64,000 nt of DNA. It comes from Bdellovibrio sp. KM01. Its GTDB lineage: Bacteria; Bdellovibrionota; Bdellovibrionia; Bdellovibrionales; Bdellovibrionaceae. Shown here piece by piece: positions 18,437 to 26,832 of the stretch (positions are counted from its first letter, which is position 1; each line of letters opens with the position of its first letter). The stretch covers positions 3,658,001 to 3,722,000 of the forward strand of contig NZ_CP058348.1 of assembly GCF_013752535.1 (NCBI RefSeq), in the 5' to 3' direction. The notes under the pieces are model-generated. The model saw nothing but the letters and a program-made list of their open reading frames with translations. It was not told the origin of the DNA and ran no database searches. The position numbers and the translations under genes were made by a program.

Positions 18437-20242
18437 ATGAAAAACTCAATCACCAAGCAATTTAAGAAAGTCCTACTCATGAGCTCCGCTGCTGCCCTTA
18501 CTTATGCCTCTTCCTCTGAAGCTCAAACGAAATCATCTCCAGACCTCATCATCCGCAATGCCAAAGTCTTTTCTCACAAGAACGGCTTCCAGGAAGCCTT
18601 TGCTGTGAAAAACGGTGTCTTCGTTAAAGTCGGCACGAATGACGAAGTCATGAAATTAAAAGGTGAAAATACCAACGTGATCGATGCCAAGGGTCGCACT
18701 GTCATTCCGGGCTTGGTCGATACCCATCACCACCCGATTCGCGCAGGCCTTAACTACAATCTTGAACTTCGTTGGGACGGAGTAAAATCCCTTAAAGAAG
18801 GTCTTAAGATGATCAAAGAACAAGCGGCCCGCACTCCTGAAGGACAATGGGTTCGTGTTGTCGGCGGTTGGTCTCCTCATCAATTTATCGAAAACCGCTT
18901 TCCCACAATCAAAGAATTAAACGAAGCCTCTCCGGATCGCCCTGTGTTCGTCATGTATCTTTACTCCAAAGCATTCATGAACGATGCTGGCGTGAAAGCA
19001 CTTAAATACAACAAAGACACGAAATTCCCAGGCGGCGAAGTCGAACTTGATAAAAACGGCAACCCTACGGGTGTGTTGACGGCAAAACCAAATGCTATGG
19101 TTCTTTATAAAACACTCGCCTCCACTCCAAAACTTGCAAACCGCGCCGAAGAACGCAATTCCACTGTTCTTTATTTCAACGAACTAAGCCGTCTTGGCTT
19201 AACCGGTGTCATTGACGCTGGTGGAGGCGGATTCTTTTTCCCCGAGGATCACCGCATCGCTAAAGAACTTAATGACGAAAAGAAACTCGCAGTGCGCATT
19301 CCGTTCTATTTGTTCGCTCCTGTCGCTGGCAAAGAGCTACAAGACTATGAACGCTGGACTGCTGCTGCAAACCCGGAAAGCTTACATGAACTTCACTTGG
19401 GCTCTCACTATCACCTGATGGGTGGAGGAGAAAACCTGACGGCCTCTGCTGCTGACTTTGAGGATTTCATGGAGCCACGTCCTGATCTTCCACCCCAAAT
19501 GGAATCAGAGCTAAAACCAATCTTGAAACTTTTGTTTAAACACCAATGGATATTCCGCATTCACGCAACTTATGACGAATCCATCGCGCGGGTTTTAAAT
19601 GTGGTTGAAGAAATCAAAAAAGAAGGCGGTCCTTTCCCTGACAGATTCATCATCGATCACGCGGAAACTGTGACATACAAAAACTTGCAACGTATCAAAG
19701 CATTGGGTGGCGGTATTTCCGTGCAAGATCGCATGGCTTTCCAAGGTGAAGAGTTCTTTAAACAATACGGCGCCAAAAAAGCCGAAACAGCTCCACCAAT
19801 TGCAGATATGTTAGCTCTTGGTATTCCAGTCGGCTCAGGAACAGATGCAACTCGTGTGTCTTCATTCAATCCTTGGATTTCTTTATACTGGCACGTCAGT
19901 GGTAAAACAGTGGGTGGCTTTAAACACATGAGTGATCGCAATCGCCTGTCTCGTGAAAAAGCCCTTTATCTAATGACAAAAGGTGCTGCTTGGTTCTCGA
20001 AAGAAGAAACTTTAAAAGGCGATATCGTTGAAGGTGAATTTGCCGACTTTGCACTTTTGAACAAAGACTACTTCTCTGTTCCTGAAGAACAAATCAAAGA
20101 GATCTTCTCGGATATGACAGTGGTCGGTGGCGAGATTAAAACGGCTCAAAAAGAATACTCTGATTTAGCCCCTAAAGCTCCCCGTGCTTTGCCAGATTGG
20201 TCCCCCGTCAATACCTATGGCGGCTACCAACACTCACGCTAA
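18437..20242 (+). CDS. Exported amidohydrolase (YtcJ-like, amidohydrolase family 3)
   Basis: A 601-residue metal-dependent hydrolase. A signal peptide (VLLMSSAAALTYASSSEA) precedes the split beta-sandwich/TIM-barrel fold. Motifs are PDLIIRNAKVFS, GRTVIPGLVDTHHHPIRAG (first metal HxH), later histidines in IFRIHATYDES and FIIDHAETVTYKNLQ, and the distal Asp in PVGSGTDATRVSSFNPW. The C-terminus rebuilds the sandwich (GDIVEGEFADFALLNKDYFSV). YtcJ-like members have N-substituted amides as suspected substrates. It lies just after a terminator, with its own ribosome-binding region (CTAAGGAATC). Cell location: periplasm or outside (inferred from the signal). Confidence 0.92.
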   Translation: MKNSITKQFKKVLLMSSAAALTYASSSEAQTKSSPDLIIRNAKVFSHKNGFQEAFAVKNGVFVKVGTNDEVMKLKGENTNVIDAKGRTVIPGLVDTHHHPIRAGLNYNLELRWDGVKSLKEGLKMIKEQAARTPEGQWVRVVGGWSPHQFIENRFPTIKELNEASPDRPVFVMYLYSKAFMNDAGVKALKYNKDTKFPGGEVELDKNGNPTGVLTAKPNAMVLYKTLASTPKLANRAEERNSTVLYFNELSRLGLTGVIDAGGGGFFFPEDHRIAKELNDEKKLAVRIPFYLFAPVAGKELQDYERWTAAANPESLHELHLGSHYHLMGGGENLTASAADFEDFMEPRPDLPPQMESELKPILKLLFKHQWIFRIHATYDESIARVLNVVEEIKKEGGPFPDRFIIDHAETVTYKNLQRIKALGGGISVQDRMAFQGEEFFKQYGAKKAETAPPIADMLALGIPVGSGTDATRVSSFNPWISLYWHVSGKTVGGFKHMSDRNRLSREKALYLMTKGAAWFSKEETLKGDIVEGEFADFALLNKDYFSVPEEQIKEIFSDMTVVGGEIKTAQKEYSDLAPKAPRALPDWSPVNTYGGYQHSR

Positions 20243-20374
20243 GTACATGAAACTCCTGGGATTAACCTCCCAGGAGCCCTCACAACTATATAAAATATAT
20301 CTATATAGTATATTAATTCTTAATAATTTTTTTATAACCAGAAATCACCGATACTTAGTTCATGGGAGGCAATC

Positions 20375-21181
20375 ATGAATTTCAAGATACCCCTCAAGCG
20401 CCGCGGATTTATCTTGGGCGCATTAACGACAGCAATAGGTTTGGTTGCAGGGGCAGTGCCTCTCATAAGAAAGGAAAAAGGTATGTTAACAGTAAGAAGA
20501 TCAAACGACAGAGGATTGGCAGAACACGGATGGTTGAAATCTCGTCATACGTTTTCCTTTGCAGAATACTATGACCCAGACCACATGCACTTCGGCCCAC
20601 TTCGTGTCATTAACGAAGACCGAATTGCTGCAAGCTCGGGTTTTGATACACATCCACACCGCGATATGGAAATTATCTCGTACGTAATATCCGGCGGACT
20701 ACAACACAGAGATTCTATGGGTAACGTGGCAGTAATTAAACCGGGCGAAGTGCAACGCATGAGCGCAGGCACAGGTATTCTTCACTCGGAATACAATGAT
20801 GAGTCTGATAAAGAAACCCATTTCTTCCAAATCTGGATTATGCCCAACAAACGTGGCGTTCAGCCAGGTTACGGTCAGAAATCCTTCGAGAAAGAACTGG
20901 CATCGCAAAAATTGGTGCATGTGATTTCCACAGACGGTCGCGATGGCACCATCGGAATTCATCAGGATGCAGACATGTATATCTCGCGCTTGAAAAAATC
21001 CGAAGAGCTTGAGTTCAATATCGGCGAGGACCGCCGTATGTGGCTCCAAGTGGTCAAAGGCAACGTCGAAGTGAATGGTGAAAAGCTTGCGACAGGAGAT
21101 GCGATTGCGGCTACCGATGTGGCAACTGCAAACATCAAAGCAAGTGATGACTCTGAAATGATTCTATTCAAACTTCCGTAA
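20375..21181 (+). CDS. Pirin-family protein with Tat-type export signal
   Basis: A 268-residue bicupin. Residues from about 37 match pirin/YhhW (LTVRRSNDRGLAEHGWLKSRHTFSF, then DTHPHRDMEIISYVISGGLQHRDSMG, with metal ligands in HPHRD, and QRMSAGTGILHSEYN). Ahead of it lies a 36-residue extension KRRGFILGALTTAIGLVAGA, a twin-arginine-type signal (Arg9-Arg10). The strong GGGAGGC before the ATG at 20375 supports the extended start; the usual pirin start would be at residue 36. Family members include quercetin 2,3-dioxygenases. Third of the exported-enzyme set. Confidence 0.9.
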   Translation: MNFKIPLKRRGFILGALTTAIGLVAGAVPLIRKEKGMLTVRRSNDRGLAEHGWLKSRHTFSFAEYYDPDHMHFGPLRVINEDRIAASSGFDTHPHRDMEIISYVISGGLQHRDSMGNVAVIKPGEVQRMSAGTGILHSEYNDESDKETHFFQIWIMPNKRGVQPGYGQKSFEKELASQKLVHVISTDGRDGTIGIHQDADMYISRLKKSEELEFNIGEDRRMWLQVVKGNVEVNGEKLATGDAIAATDVATANIKASDDSEMILFKLP

Positions 21182-21202
21182 TTAAATATCCCCTTCCAAC
21201 TG

Positions 21203-21234
21203 AAAAGGCGAGCCCCCGCGGGTTCGCCTTTTTA
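21203..21234 (+). terminator. Intrinsic terminator
   Basis: AAAAGGCGAGCCC and GGGTTCGCCTTTT form a long stem with one G-U pair and a short C-rich loop, followed by TT. It ends the pirin gene. Confidence 0.9.
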
Positions 21235-21374
21235 TTGCGCTAGTAATTCATTCGTACTAAGACGCAAATACGATTCACCGCGTTTTCCCTAATAAAAGTC
21301 GAGATATTACACGTTTCACGGTTGACGGGAGAACCCAGATTTTGTCATATGCGACTTCCGAAGAGGAGGTTCTG

Positions 21375-21785
21375 ATGAAAAAATTCGCTCTAGTTTTCGC
21401 TGTCACTTTGGTTTCCATGAATGCTTGGTCTTCTGCCATTGTACTTCGTTGCAACTCACCAAAAGGTGAAGTGCTTATTAACTTCGAACCATTGTCGGCT
21501 AGCTGGGTTAACAAGGATGGATCTACAACTCCATTCCTTCGTTACGGCAACATCTGCAATCAAGACGTTTCTAATTACAATCCAAAACCGAACTGTCGTG
21601 CGGAGGAAAGATCTCAAGATCACTACTGGATTCAAACATTGGAATGTGAACACGGTGGTCAATGGTTTGCAGATGCCGTTATGGAAATCAGCCAAATCAC
21701 GAAAGACGGTCGCTTCCAATGCAGATCTAAATTCGGCAGCAAAGAAGACATCAAGCTAGAACTTGATAGCTGCCGTCCATTCTAA
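21375..21785 (+). CDS. Small secreted protein of unknown function
   Basis: A 136-residue exported protein with signal peptide (MKKFALVFAVTLVSMNAWS). The mature part has six or more cysteines (LRCNSP, NICNQD, PNCRAEE, TLECEHGG, FQCRSKFG, DSCRPF), suggesting three disulfides. It is of a type often seen in Bdellovibrio, but no family is recognised. AGGAGGTTCTG precedes the ATG. Its stop codon overlaps that of the converging alkyltransferase-like gene by 4 bases. Confidence 0.75.
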   Translation: MKKFALVFAVTLVSMNAWSSAIVLRCNSPKGEVLINFEPLSASWVNKDGSTTPFLRYGNICNQDVSNYNPKPNCRAEERSQDHYWIQTLECEHGGQWFADAVMEISQITKDGRFQCRSKFGSKEDIKLELDSCRPF

Positions 21786-22153
21786 GAAAACATTTTCGGC
21801 TTGGACGCCTGGCTTTTTGATTTTGCCGGGCGTTTGCCCCACTGAAATTTGCGCAGATCCAATTTTACATCTGCGCTAAACTCCACGCCTTCTTTCTCAA
21901 GCTTCTTTTTTTGCTCTCGATAATTTCGGCTTCCTACTTCAAATGAAATGCGACCTTGGGAGTTTAAAACTCGGTGCCATGGCAATTTATACGTGGTTGA
22001 ACAAGAATGCAGAATCCAAGAAACACCACGAGACCCCTGAGGCTTACCTGCCAGCTCTGCAATCTGCTTATAAGTTGCGACCTTCCCACTGGGAATCTTC
22101 AGAATCGTTTCGATCACTTTTTTAGAAAATGGTGAAAGTTGAATGACTGACAT
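21782..22153 (-). CDS. Alkyltransferase-like protein (ATL, MGMT homologue without active-site Cys)
   Basis: A 123-residue protein with the MGMT DNA-binding/active-site fold: IPSGKVATYKQIAELAGKPQGSRGVSWILHSCS and then PWHRVLNSQGRIS. In MGMT the motif is PCHRV; here Trp59 replaces the acceptor Cys, as in the E. coli YbaZ (Eat1) and yeast Atl1 group, which bind O6-alkylguanine and hand lesions to nucleotide excision repair. The basic tail (KRPAKSKSQASKPK) may add DNA contacts. Its ATG overlaps the stop of the upstream metallo-beta-lactamase-fold gene (ATGA), so translation is coupled. Confidence 0.93.
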   Translation of the reverse strand: MSVIQLSPFSKKVIETILKIPSGKVATYKQIAELAGKPQGSRGVSWILHSCSTTYKLPWHRVLNSQGRISFEVGSRNYREQKKKLEKEGVEFSADVKLDLRKFQWGKRPAKSKSQASKPKMFS

Positions 22154-23472
22154 CAGTTCCCCTTTTGAAGGATTTTATCCAGTTGAGCCTTTTGATATGT
22201 TCCAAACTCTAAATTAAACAGACAACGAATTAAAGGATCTTCAACGACATCAACATCCACCGCCTTCTCAACTCGAAGATAAAGTGAAGTCAGGCTTTCC
22301 CCTGTGGTTAAAGCGGAATAAAGCTTAGTCGCGATAACTTCTGTTTTCCACTCAGCGGGCTGTGGAATTGTCTCGACACTTTCCATGTCGTCATCACTCA
22401 ATTTGTAACGGAAAATCTTCTCCGTTCCATCAAAATCAAATAAAGAAAGCTGCCAGAACCGCGCCTTGTTGAAATAGACATCAGCGGACGGACCCACTTC
22501 CTTGTATTTCAAAGGCAATTCCTTCTGACAATAAGCAATCACCCGAATCATCTGTTCTTGTGATAATTGAGAAAAATGCTTCGCAATGACCGAAGTCGCC
22601 GGAGGAACAAGCGCCGGCTCGTAACGATAATCAACGTCCTGATTTCCAATGACCTTGATCCAAGGCAAAGATTCCGCAGGCTTAATTTCCGAACCATCAA
22701 GTTTCAGGCTCATTCCTGGATTCAAACGATTGATATTTGTTTGCGGTAAGACGGGCTCCACCTGTTCAGAAAACAACTGATACGAAATTGGAAAGAAAGC
22801 CTGATTATACCAAGACCATTCTTCCATGCGAAACTGACAAGAGCTGGGAATCAGATTTTTAGGAGCGAGAAGGCGAAGCTGCTCCAACCACTCCTGCGGA
22901 ACTTTTCTATCAGAAGGCGCCGCCCTCAGGGGCTCGATAACTTCCAGCTCTCGCATCGTTTGAAAGGGCCACATCACAAGATCCCAGGGCTTTTCCTGAA
23001 TAAGCTGATCCATTGTTATTTCATCGACCCATGAATCCACCACATTCAAAATTTTCAGACCCTGCACATTCACCTGAAATATTGAGTCAACATCCACATC
23101 CAATGCTGGCAAGGATTTCACCTCAAAAGGACCAACTTGAACAGATCCCCCCAGCTTTAAAGCGTGAACATTCTTAAAACCCAACTGTCTGATCCAATCA
23201 AATATTACTGGGTGCACGCAAAACATGTAAATTGGCGTATTTCGATTTAGAAGCTTAAGACTATCGAATGAACAGTGATCATCATGATGATGAGAAGTAA
23301 AGACAGCGGCGAGGTTCAGCGCCCTAATACGGTCGGAATCAAATTCAAGAGCTGGATATGCATAGCAGTTACGGCTGAAAGGATTCTCGAAAATCGGATC
23401 AAAGGCAATTTGCACACCTTCGCTTTCGAATACATAACCCGCATGAAAAATTCTGGAAACTTTGACAGCCAT
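22153..23472 (-). CDS. Metallo-beta-lactamase-fold hydrolase
   Basis: A 439-residue cytoplasmic protein. Residues about 1-240 form an MBL-fold domain of the UlaG-like type, with the metal site in SHHHDDH (His61, His63, Asp65, His66). The long C-terminal portion (about 250-439) is of unknown type, mixed alpha/beta with acidic stretches. The substrate is unknown. The start codon lies inside a perfect 10-base inverted repeat (23468-23497) and only a weak GAGA is available as ribosome-binding site, so initiation may be controlled. Coupled to the ATL gene and downstream of the chemotaxis-receptor gene. Confidence 0.8.
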   Translation of the reverse strand: MAVKVSRIFHAGYVFESEGVQIAFDPIFENPFSRNCYAYPALEFDSDRIRALNLAAVFTSHHHDDHCSFDSLKLLNRNTPIYMFCVHPVIFDWIRQLGFKNVHALKLGGSVQVGPFEVKSLPALDVDVDSIFQVNVQGLKILNVVDSWVDEITMDQLIQEKPWDLVMWPFQTMRELEVIEPLRAAPSDRKVPQEWLEQLRLLAPKNLIPSSCQFRMEEWSWYNQAFFPISYQLFSEQVEPVLPQTNINRLNPGMSLKLDGSEIKPAESLPWIKVIGNQDVDYRYEPALVPPATSVIAKHFSQLSQEQMIRVIAYCQKELPLKYKEVGPSADVYFNKARFWQLSLFDFDGTEKIFRYKLSDDDMESVETIPQPAEWKTEVIATKLYSALTTGESLTSLYLRVEKAVDVDVVEDPLIRCLFNLEFGTYQKAQLDKILQKGN

Positions 23473-23497
23473 GATCTCGCTTATACTAGATCATGGC
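23468..23497 (-). promoter_or_regulatory. 10-base perfect inverted repeat over the start codon of the MBL-fold gene
   Basis: GCCATGATCT (23468-23477) and AGATCATGGC (23488-23497) are perfect complements separated by 10 bases. In the minus-strand mRNA the start codon would be sequestered in the stem. No T-tract follows, so it is not an intrinsic terminator. It could be an operator or a translational switch between the receptor gene and the MBL-fold gene. Confidence 0.5.
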
Positions 23498-23529
23498 TGC
23501 AGACGGCAATTCACTTATTGGAATCTATC

Positions 23530-25050
23530 TTACGACGCAAATCTCACAGGCTGGCTCAGTGGCAAGGCCTTCTCAGTTTCGTCGACTGCTTCCGGGGCGG
23601 CCACGCGTCCAGCTACAATGCGATCTAAGTCATCCACATTTGCCCGAAGCTGCTGGGCTTGACCAGCAAGCTGCTGGGCCGATGCAGCTGCTTCTTCAGA
23701 GGCCGCGGCATTTTGCTGAGTCACTTGATCCAGATCATTCATGGCTTTACCCATTTGCACGATGCCGTTAGCTTGTTCTTGACTGGCTGTAGAGATTTCT
23801 CCACTTAAATCTGCAATTTTTTTGATGGAAGTAACGATTTCTGAAAACACAATACCGCTTTCTTCCGCCTTCGCGCTGCCCTCTTCAATTCTTTCAACGC
23901 TTTCATTAATAAGTGCGGCAATGCTTTTCGCTGACTCGGCACTTCTTTGCGCTAAACTTCTAACAGCATCGGCAACCACCGCGAACCCTCGCCCTTGTTC
24001 GCCAGCGCGAGCGGCTTCCACCGCGGCATTTAGCGCCAGCAAGTTCGTTTGAAAGGCGATATCATCAATCACCGAAGTAATATCAGCGATCTTTTTAGAA
24101 TCAGACGAAATTATTTGAATAGACGTAATTAAGCCACGGATATCCCGCTCGCCTTGCACAGCACTTTCGCGAGTGGACTTAGCAAGGTTCGCTGCTTGCT
24201 TGGCGTTTTCGGAATTTGTTTTCACCATGGCCGTCAGTTCTTCAATCGTAGCCACTGTTTCCTCAAGGGACGCAGCCTGTTGCGACGAAGCTGAAGACAA
24301 AGCTTGCGAAGATTCCGTGATTTTTTCCGAAGCATGCTTCACTTGCTCTGCACCATTTGCGATCTCTTCAGACACATGAGCGATGGATTTAGCCAAAGAG
24401 ATGGCAACCCAAGCTCCGCAGACCATACCTAAAATCACGCCGAATAGAATTGTAACTAACACCGTGGTGTTAGTTTCTTTGCCGGTGTTACGGGCTTCGT
24501 TAACCCAAGTCTCTCCATTGATATGGTGGAATGAAACAAGACTCGCAATAGCCTTATCATAAGCTGCCGCGTACTTTGGACAATCAACCAGAAAGATATT
24601 AATTAATTTCTGCTTATCTTCGTTTGTTCCAGAAAGATAAAGTTTCAATGCATCAGCACCTAAACTCTTGAATGCCACCCAAGTCGAATTTACTTCTTCA
24701 TATTTTTCTTTCTCGCCTGGCAGAAAGGCATAAGACCTATAAATTTCATCTGCCTTTTCATACGCAGCGATACTGTCGGTCACTTCTTTGACATATTGTA
24801 AGCCTTGCTCATGCGACAAGCCCGGCAGCCCCAAACTTCTTAGACTGATTCGAATAGAGCGAAAATGAAGGTACATTTTATCGGCGACTTCGATATTACC
24901 CAGAACATCGCCCGTCACCTTTTCATAGGATCTGCCAATTCCTTGAATACCCCAGAACGCAACCCCACCCACAACAATTGGTATCGCCGCCATAAATATA
25001 CAAAGCGCGAACAACTTTGCCTTCAGACTCATTTTCATATTCACATCCAT
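23530..25050 (-). CDS. Methyl-accepting chemotaxis protein
   Basis: A 506-residue transducer. TM1 is at about 10-30, then a mainly helical periplasmic sensor of the 4HB type (residues 35-190), TM2 at about 192-215, and the cytoplasmic signalling coiled coil. The hairpin tip IDDIAFQTNLLALNAAVEAARAGEQGRGFAVVA is canonical. No HAMP domain is evident: TM2 leads almost directly into the coiled coil. The C-terminus lacks a CheR-docking NWETF-like pentapeptide. The ligand is unknown. Likely first gene of a receptor-MBL-ATL transcript. Confidence 0.95.
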   Translation of the reverse strand: MDVNMKMSLKAKLFALCIFMAAIPIVVGGVAFWGIQGIGRSYEKVTGDVLGNIEVADKMYLHFRSIRISLRSLGLPGLSHEQGLQYVKEVTDSIAAYEKADEIYRSYAFLPGEKEKYEEVNSTWVAFKSLGADALKLYLSGTNEDKQKLINIFLVDCPKYAAAYDKAIASLVSFHHINGETWVNEARNTGKETNTTVLVTILFGVILGMVCGAWVAISLAKSIAHVSEEIANGAEQVKHASEKITESSQALSSASSQQAASLEETVATIEELTAMVKTNSENAKQAANLAKSTRESAVQGERDIRGLITSIQIISSDSKKIADITSVIDDIAFQTNLLALNAAVEAARAGEQGRGFAVVADAVRSLAQRSAESAKSIAALINESVERIEEGSAKAEESGIVFSEIVTSIKKIADLSGEISTASQEQANGIVQMGKAMNDLDQVTQQNAAASEEAAASAQQLAGQAQQLRANVDDLDRIVAGRVAAPEAVDETEKALPLSQPVRFAS

Positions 25051-25113
25051 CTCGCACTAAAATGTTCATATATAGAAGAAGGGATGAACTAAGAACACTG
25101 CTTACCTTCTGAA

Positions 25114-25131
25114 TCCACCAAGGTTGGTGGA
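25114..25131. other. Short perfect hairpin upstream of the chemotaxis-receptor gene
   Basis: TCCACCA-AGGT-TGGTGGA is a perfect 7-base inverted repeat in the 231-base gene-free stretch between the receptor gene and ldhA. It lacks a T-tract. It may be an operator for the receptor gene; nothing else is seen in this stretch. Confidence 0.4.
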
Positions 25132-25281
25132 CACATTCATTTCGGGGATGTCACAAGAAAACTTGATTGGTATTTAGCAAGCAAGGCTCTTATTCGGAGA
25201 GAAAAAGAAGTTAGTTAATAGTACACATGACTTTGCGACAAACATTCGGTCTCACATTCGAGAAATCCTCGGCGAAACCGT

Positions 25282-26277
25282 CTAAGACATGTGCGCGACC
25301 TCGTTTTCACAGCGTGTTCCATGAATCAAACAAACAAAATTCTTTTTAGTCGTGTCGGCAATATTCATTAAGGCCTCTTGAGTAAGGAAGGCCTGGTGAG
25401 ACGTCATAATAACATTTGGAAATGTCGTTAAGCGAGCAAGGATGTCATCTGTGATACCTTCGCTGGATTGATCTGTGAAGAACACTCCCTCTTCTTCTTC
25501 ATAAACATCCAGACAGGCCCCACCAATACGATGAGCTTTCAGTGCTTTGATCAAAGCTTGAGTATCAATCAAGCCACCGCGGCCGGTATTAATCAAAATG
25601 GCATTACTCTTCATTTTCGCAAAGGCGCTTTCATTAATAAGATGTTTGGTGGCATCGTTCAGCGGGCAGTGCAAAGAAATGATATCAGATTTTTCAAGCA
25701 GCTCATCAAGAGTGACATATTTTGCGATCGCTGCAATTTCGGGATCCGTTTTAATATCACGAACTAAAATTGAACAACCAAAGCCGTTCATAATCTTCGC
25801 AAAGACGTGGCCAATTTTTCCGGTGCCGATGATACCCACAGTTTTCCCATGAAGATCAAAACCGACCAGTCCTTCCAATGAAAAATTCATCTCGCGAACA
25901 TGATAGTGCGCCTTGTGAATCTTTCTATTTAGAGTGAGCAATAAAGCCACCGCATGTTCGGCAACCGCGTAAGGTGAATACTCCGGCACACGAACCACCC
26001 GCAGTCCCAACTTTCTAGCCGTCGGCAAATGAACATTGTTAAATCCTGCGCAGCGAAGGGCGATAAAGCGAACGCCCAGTTTATGGAGCTCCGTTAGAAC
26101 TGCTTCGTTCAAAACATCATTAACGAAAACACAGATACCTTGATAACCGCTTGCAAGCTGCGCGGTTTTTTCAGTAAGTCTCGCCTCCAAAAAATCAAAC
26201 TCGATTTCAGAGTCTTTCTGAGCTTCTTGAAAAATCTTTTCTTCGTATTTGCGAGCACTGAAAAATGCAACTTTCAT
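25282..26277 (-). CDS. ldhA: D-lactate dehydrogenase (fermentative, LdhA-like)
   Basis: A 331-residue NAD-dependent D-2-hydroxyacid dehydrogenase that reduces pyruvate to D-lactate. It follows E. coli LdhA closely in pattern: FFSARKYEEKIF at the start, RFIALRCAGFNNVHLPTARKLGL (catalytic-domain Arg), the NAD-binding GIIGTGKIGHVFAKIM, NTGRGGLIDT, the DVYEEEEGVFF region bearing the catalytic Glu, and SHQAFLTQEA with the catalytic His. Length matches the family. Monocistronic, with gene-free flanks of about 190-230 bases. Confidence 0.93.
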   Translation of the reverse strand: MKVAFFSARKYEEKIFQEAQKDSEIEFDFLEARLTEKTAQLASGYQGICVFVNDVLNEAVLTELHKLGVRFIALRCAGFNNVHLPTARKLGLRVVRVPEYSPYAVAEHAVALLLTLNRKIHKAHYHVREMNFSLEGLVGFDLHGKTVGIIGTGKIGHVFAKIMNGFGCSILVRDIKTDPEIAAIAKYVTLDELLEKSDIISLHCPLNDATKHLINESAFAKMKSNAILINTGRGGLIDTQALIKALKAHRIGGACLDVYEEEEGVFFTDQSSEGITDDILARLTTFPNVIMTSHQAFLTQEALMNIADTTKKNFVCLIHGTRCENEVAHMS

Positions 26278-26405
26278 GGCAACCCCTGGGTTTGATTTAT
26301 AAACAATAACCGCAGTAATTGATGAATGCCACCTCTGACACGGTCCTTTTGCAGAAAATCTTTTTCACCCCTATCTAGCGGATATTACGTCGCAATTGCC
26401 TCTTT

Positions 26406-26433
26406 TTGACAAACCATCAAACCCTGGTATACT
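26406..26433 (+). promoter_or_regulatory. Sigma-70-type promoter of the ArsR-SRPBCC operon
   Basis: TTGACA (26406-26411), a 16-base spacer and TATACT (26428-26433) form a near-consensus promoter ending just before the dyad that precedes the ArsR gene. Confidence 0.75.
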
Positions 26434-26464
26434 TAACCTATAAGTTAATTAACCGATAGGTAAA
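26433..26464. promoter_or_regulatory. ArsR-type operator, extended dyad before the regulator start
   Basis: An inner perfect palindrome GTTAATTAAC (26444-26453) and outer arms ACCTAT (26436-26441) and ATAGGT (26456-26461) share one centre. Only the two bases between the inner and outer arms fail to pair. It lies directly after the -10 element and ends near the ATG at 26467, ideal for autorepression by the ArsR protein. Confidence 0.75.
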
Positions 26465-26466
26465 AT

Positions 26467-26832
26467 ATGGATCAGTTAAGTCAGACATTTCAAGCTCTCG
26501 CAGACCCCACCCGCCGGGCGATGCTCGCGCACCTGGCCAAAGGCGAATCAAATGTGACAGACCTGGCAAAGCCTTTTCTGAAAGAAATGAGCCTTCCGGC
26601 CGTCACCAAACATTTGAAAGTTCTTGAAAAAGCGGGACTGATCACCAAAACCAAAGAGGCTCAATGGCGTCCCTGCAAAATTAAAGCAGACGGACTTCGT
26701 GATGTGGCTGATTGGATGGAGCACTACCGTACATTTTGGGAAGAAAGTTTTGATCGACTGGATGCTTACTTAAAGACCGTTACTGCCAAAGAAAAGAAAT
26801 CGAAAGGAAAAAAGAATGGGCGCAAGAAATAA
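26467..26832 (+). CDS. ArsR-family winged helix-turn-helix repressor
   Basis: A 121-residue DNA-binding protein of the ArsR/SmtB superfamily: LSQTFQALADPTRRAMLAHLAKGESNVTDLAKPF followed by the recognition helix SLPAVTKHLKVLEKAGLITKTKEAQWRPCKI. No metal-binding ELCVCDL motif is present. It is the subgroup usually paired with SRPBCC/AHSA1 proteins (SdpR-like by pattern). The next gene starts 17 bases before this one ends, so the two are co-translated. A strong promoter and matching dyad lie directly upstream. Confidence 0.93.
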   Translation: MDQLSQTFQALADPTRRAMLAHLAKGESNVTDLAKPFLKEMSLPAVTKHLKVLEKAGLITKTKEAQWRPCKIKADGLRDVADWMEHYRTFWEESFDRLDAYLKTVTAKEKKSKGKKNGRKK

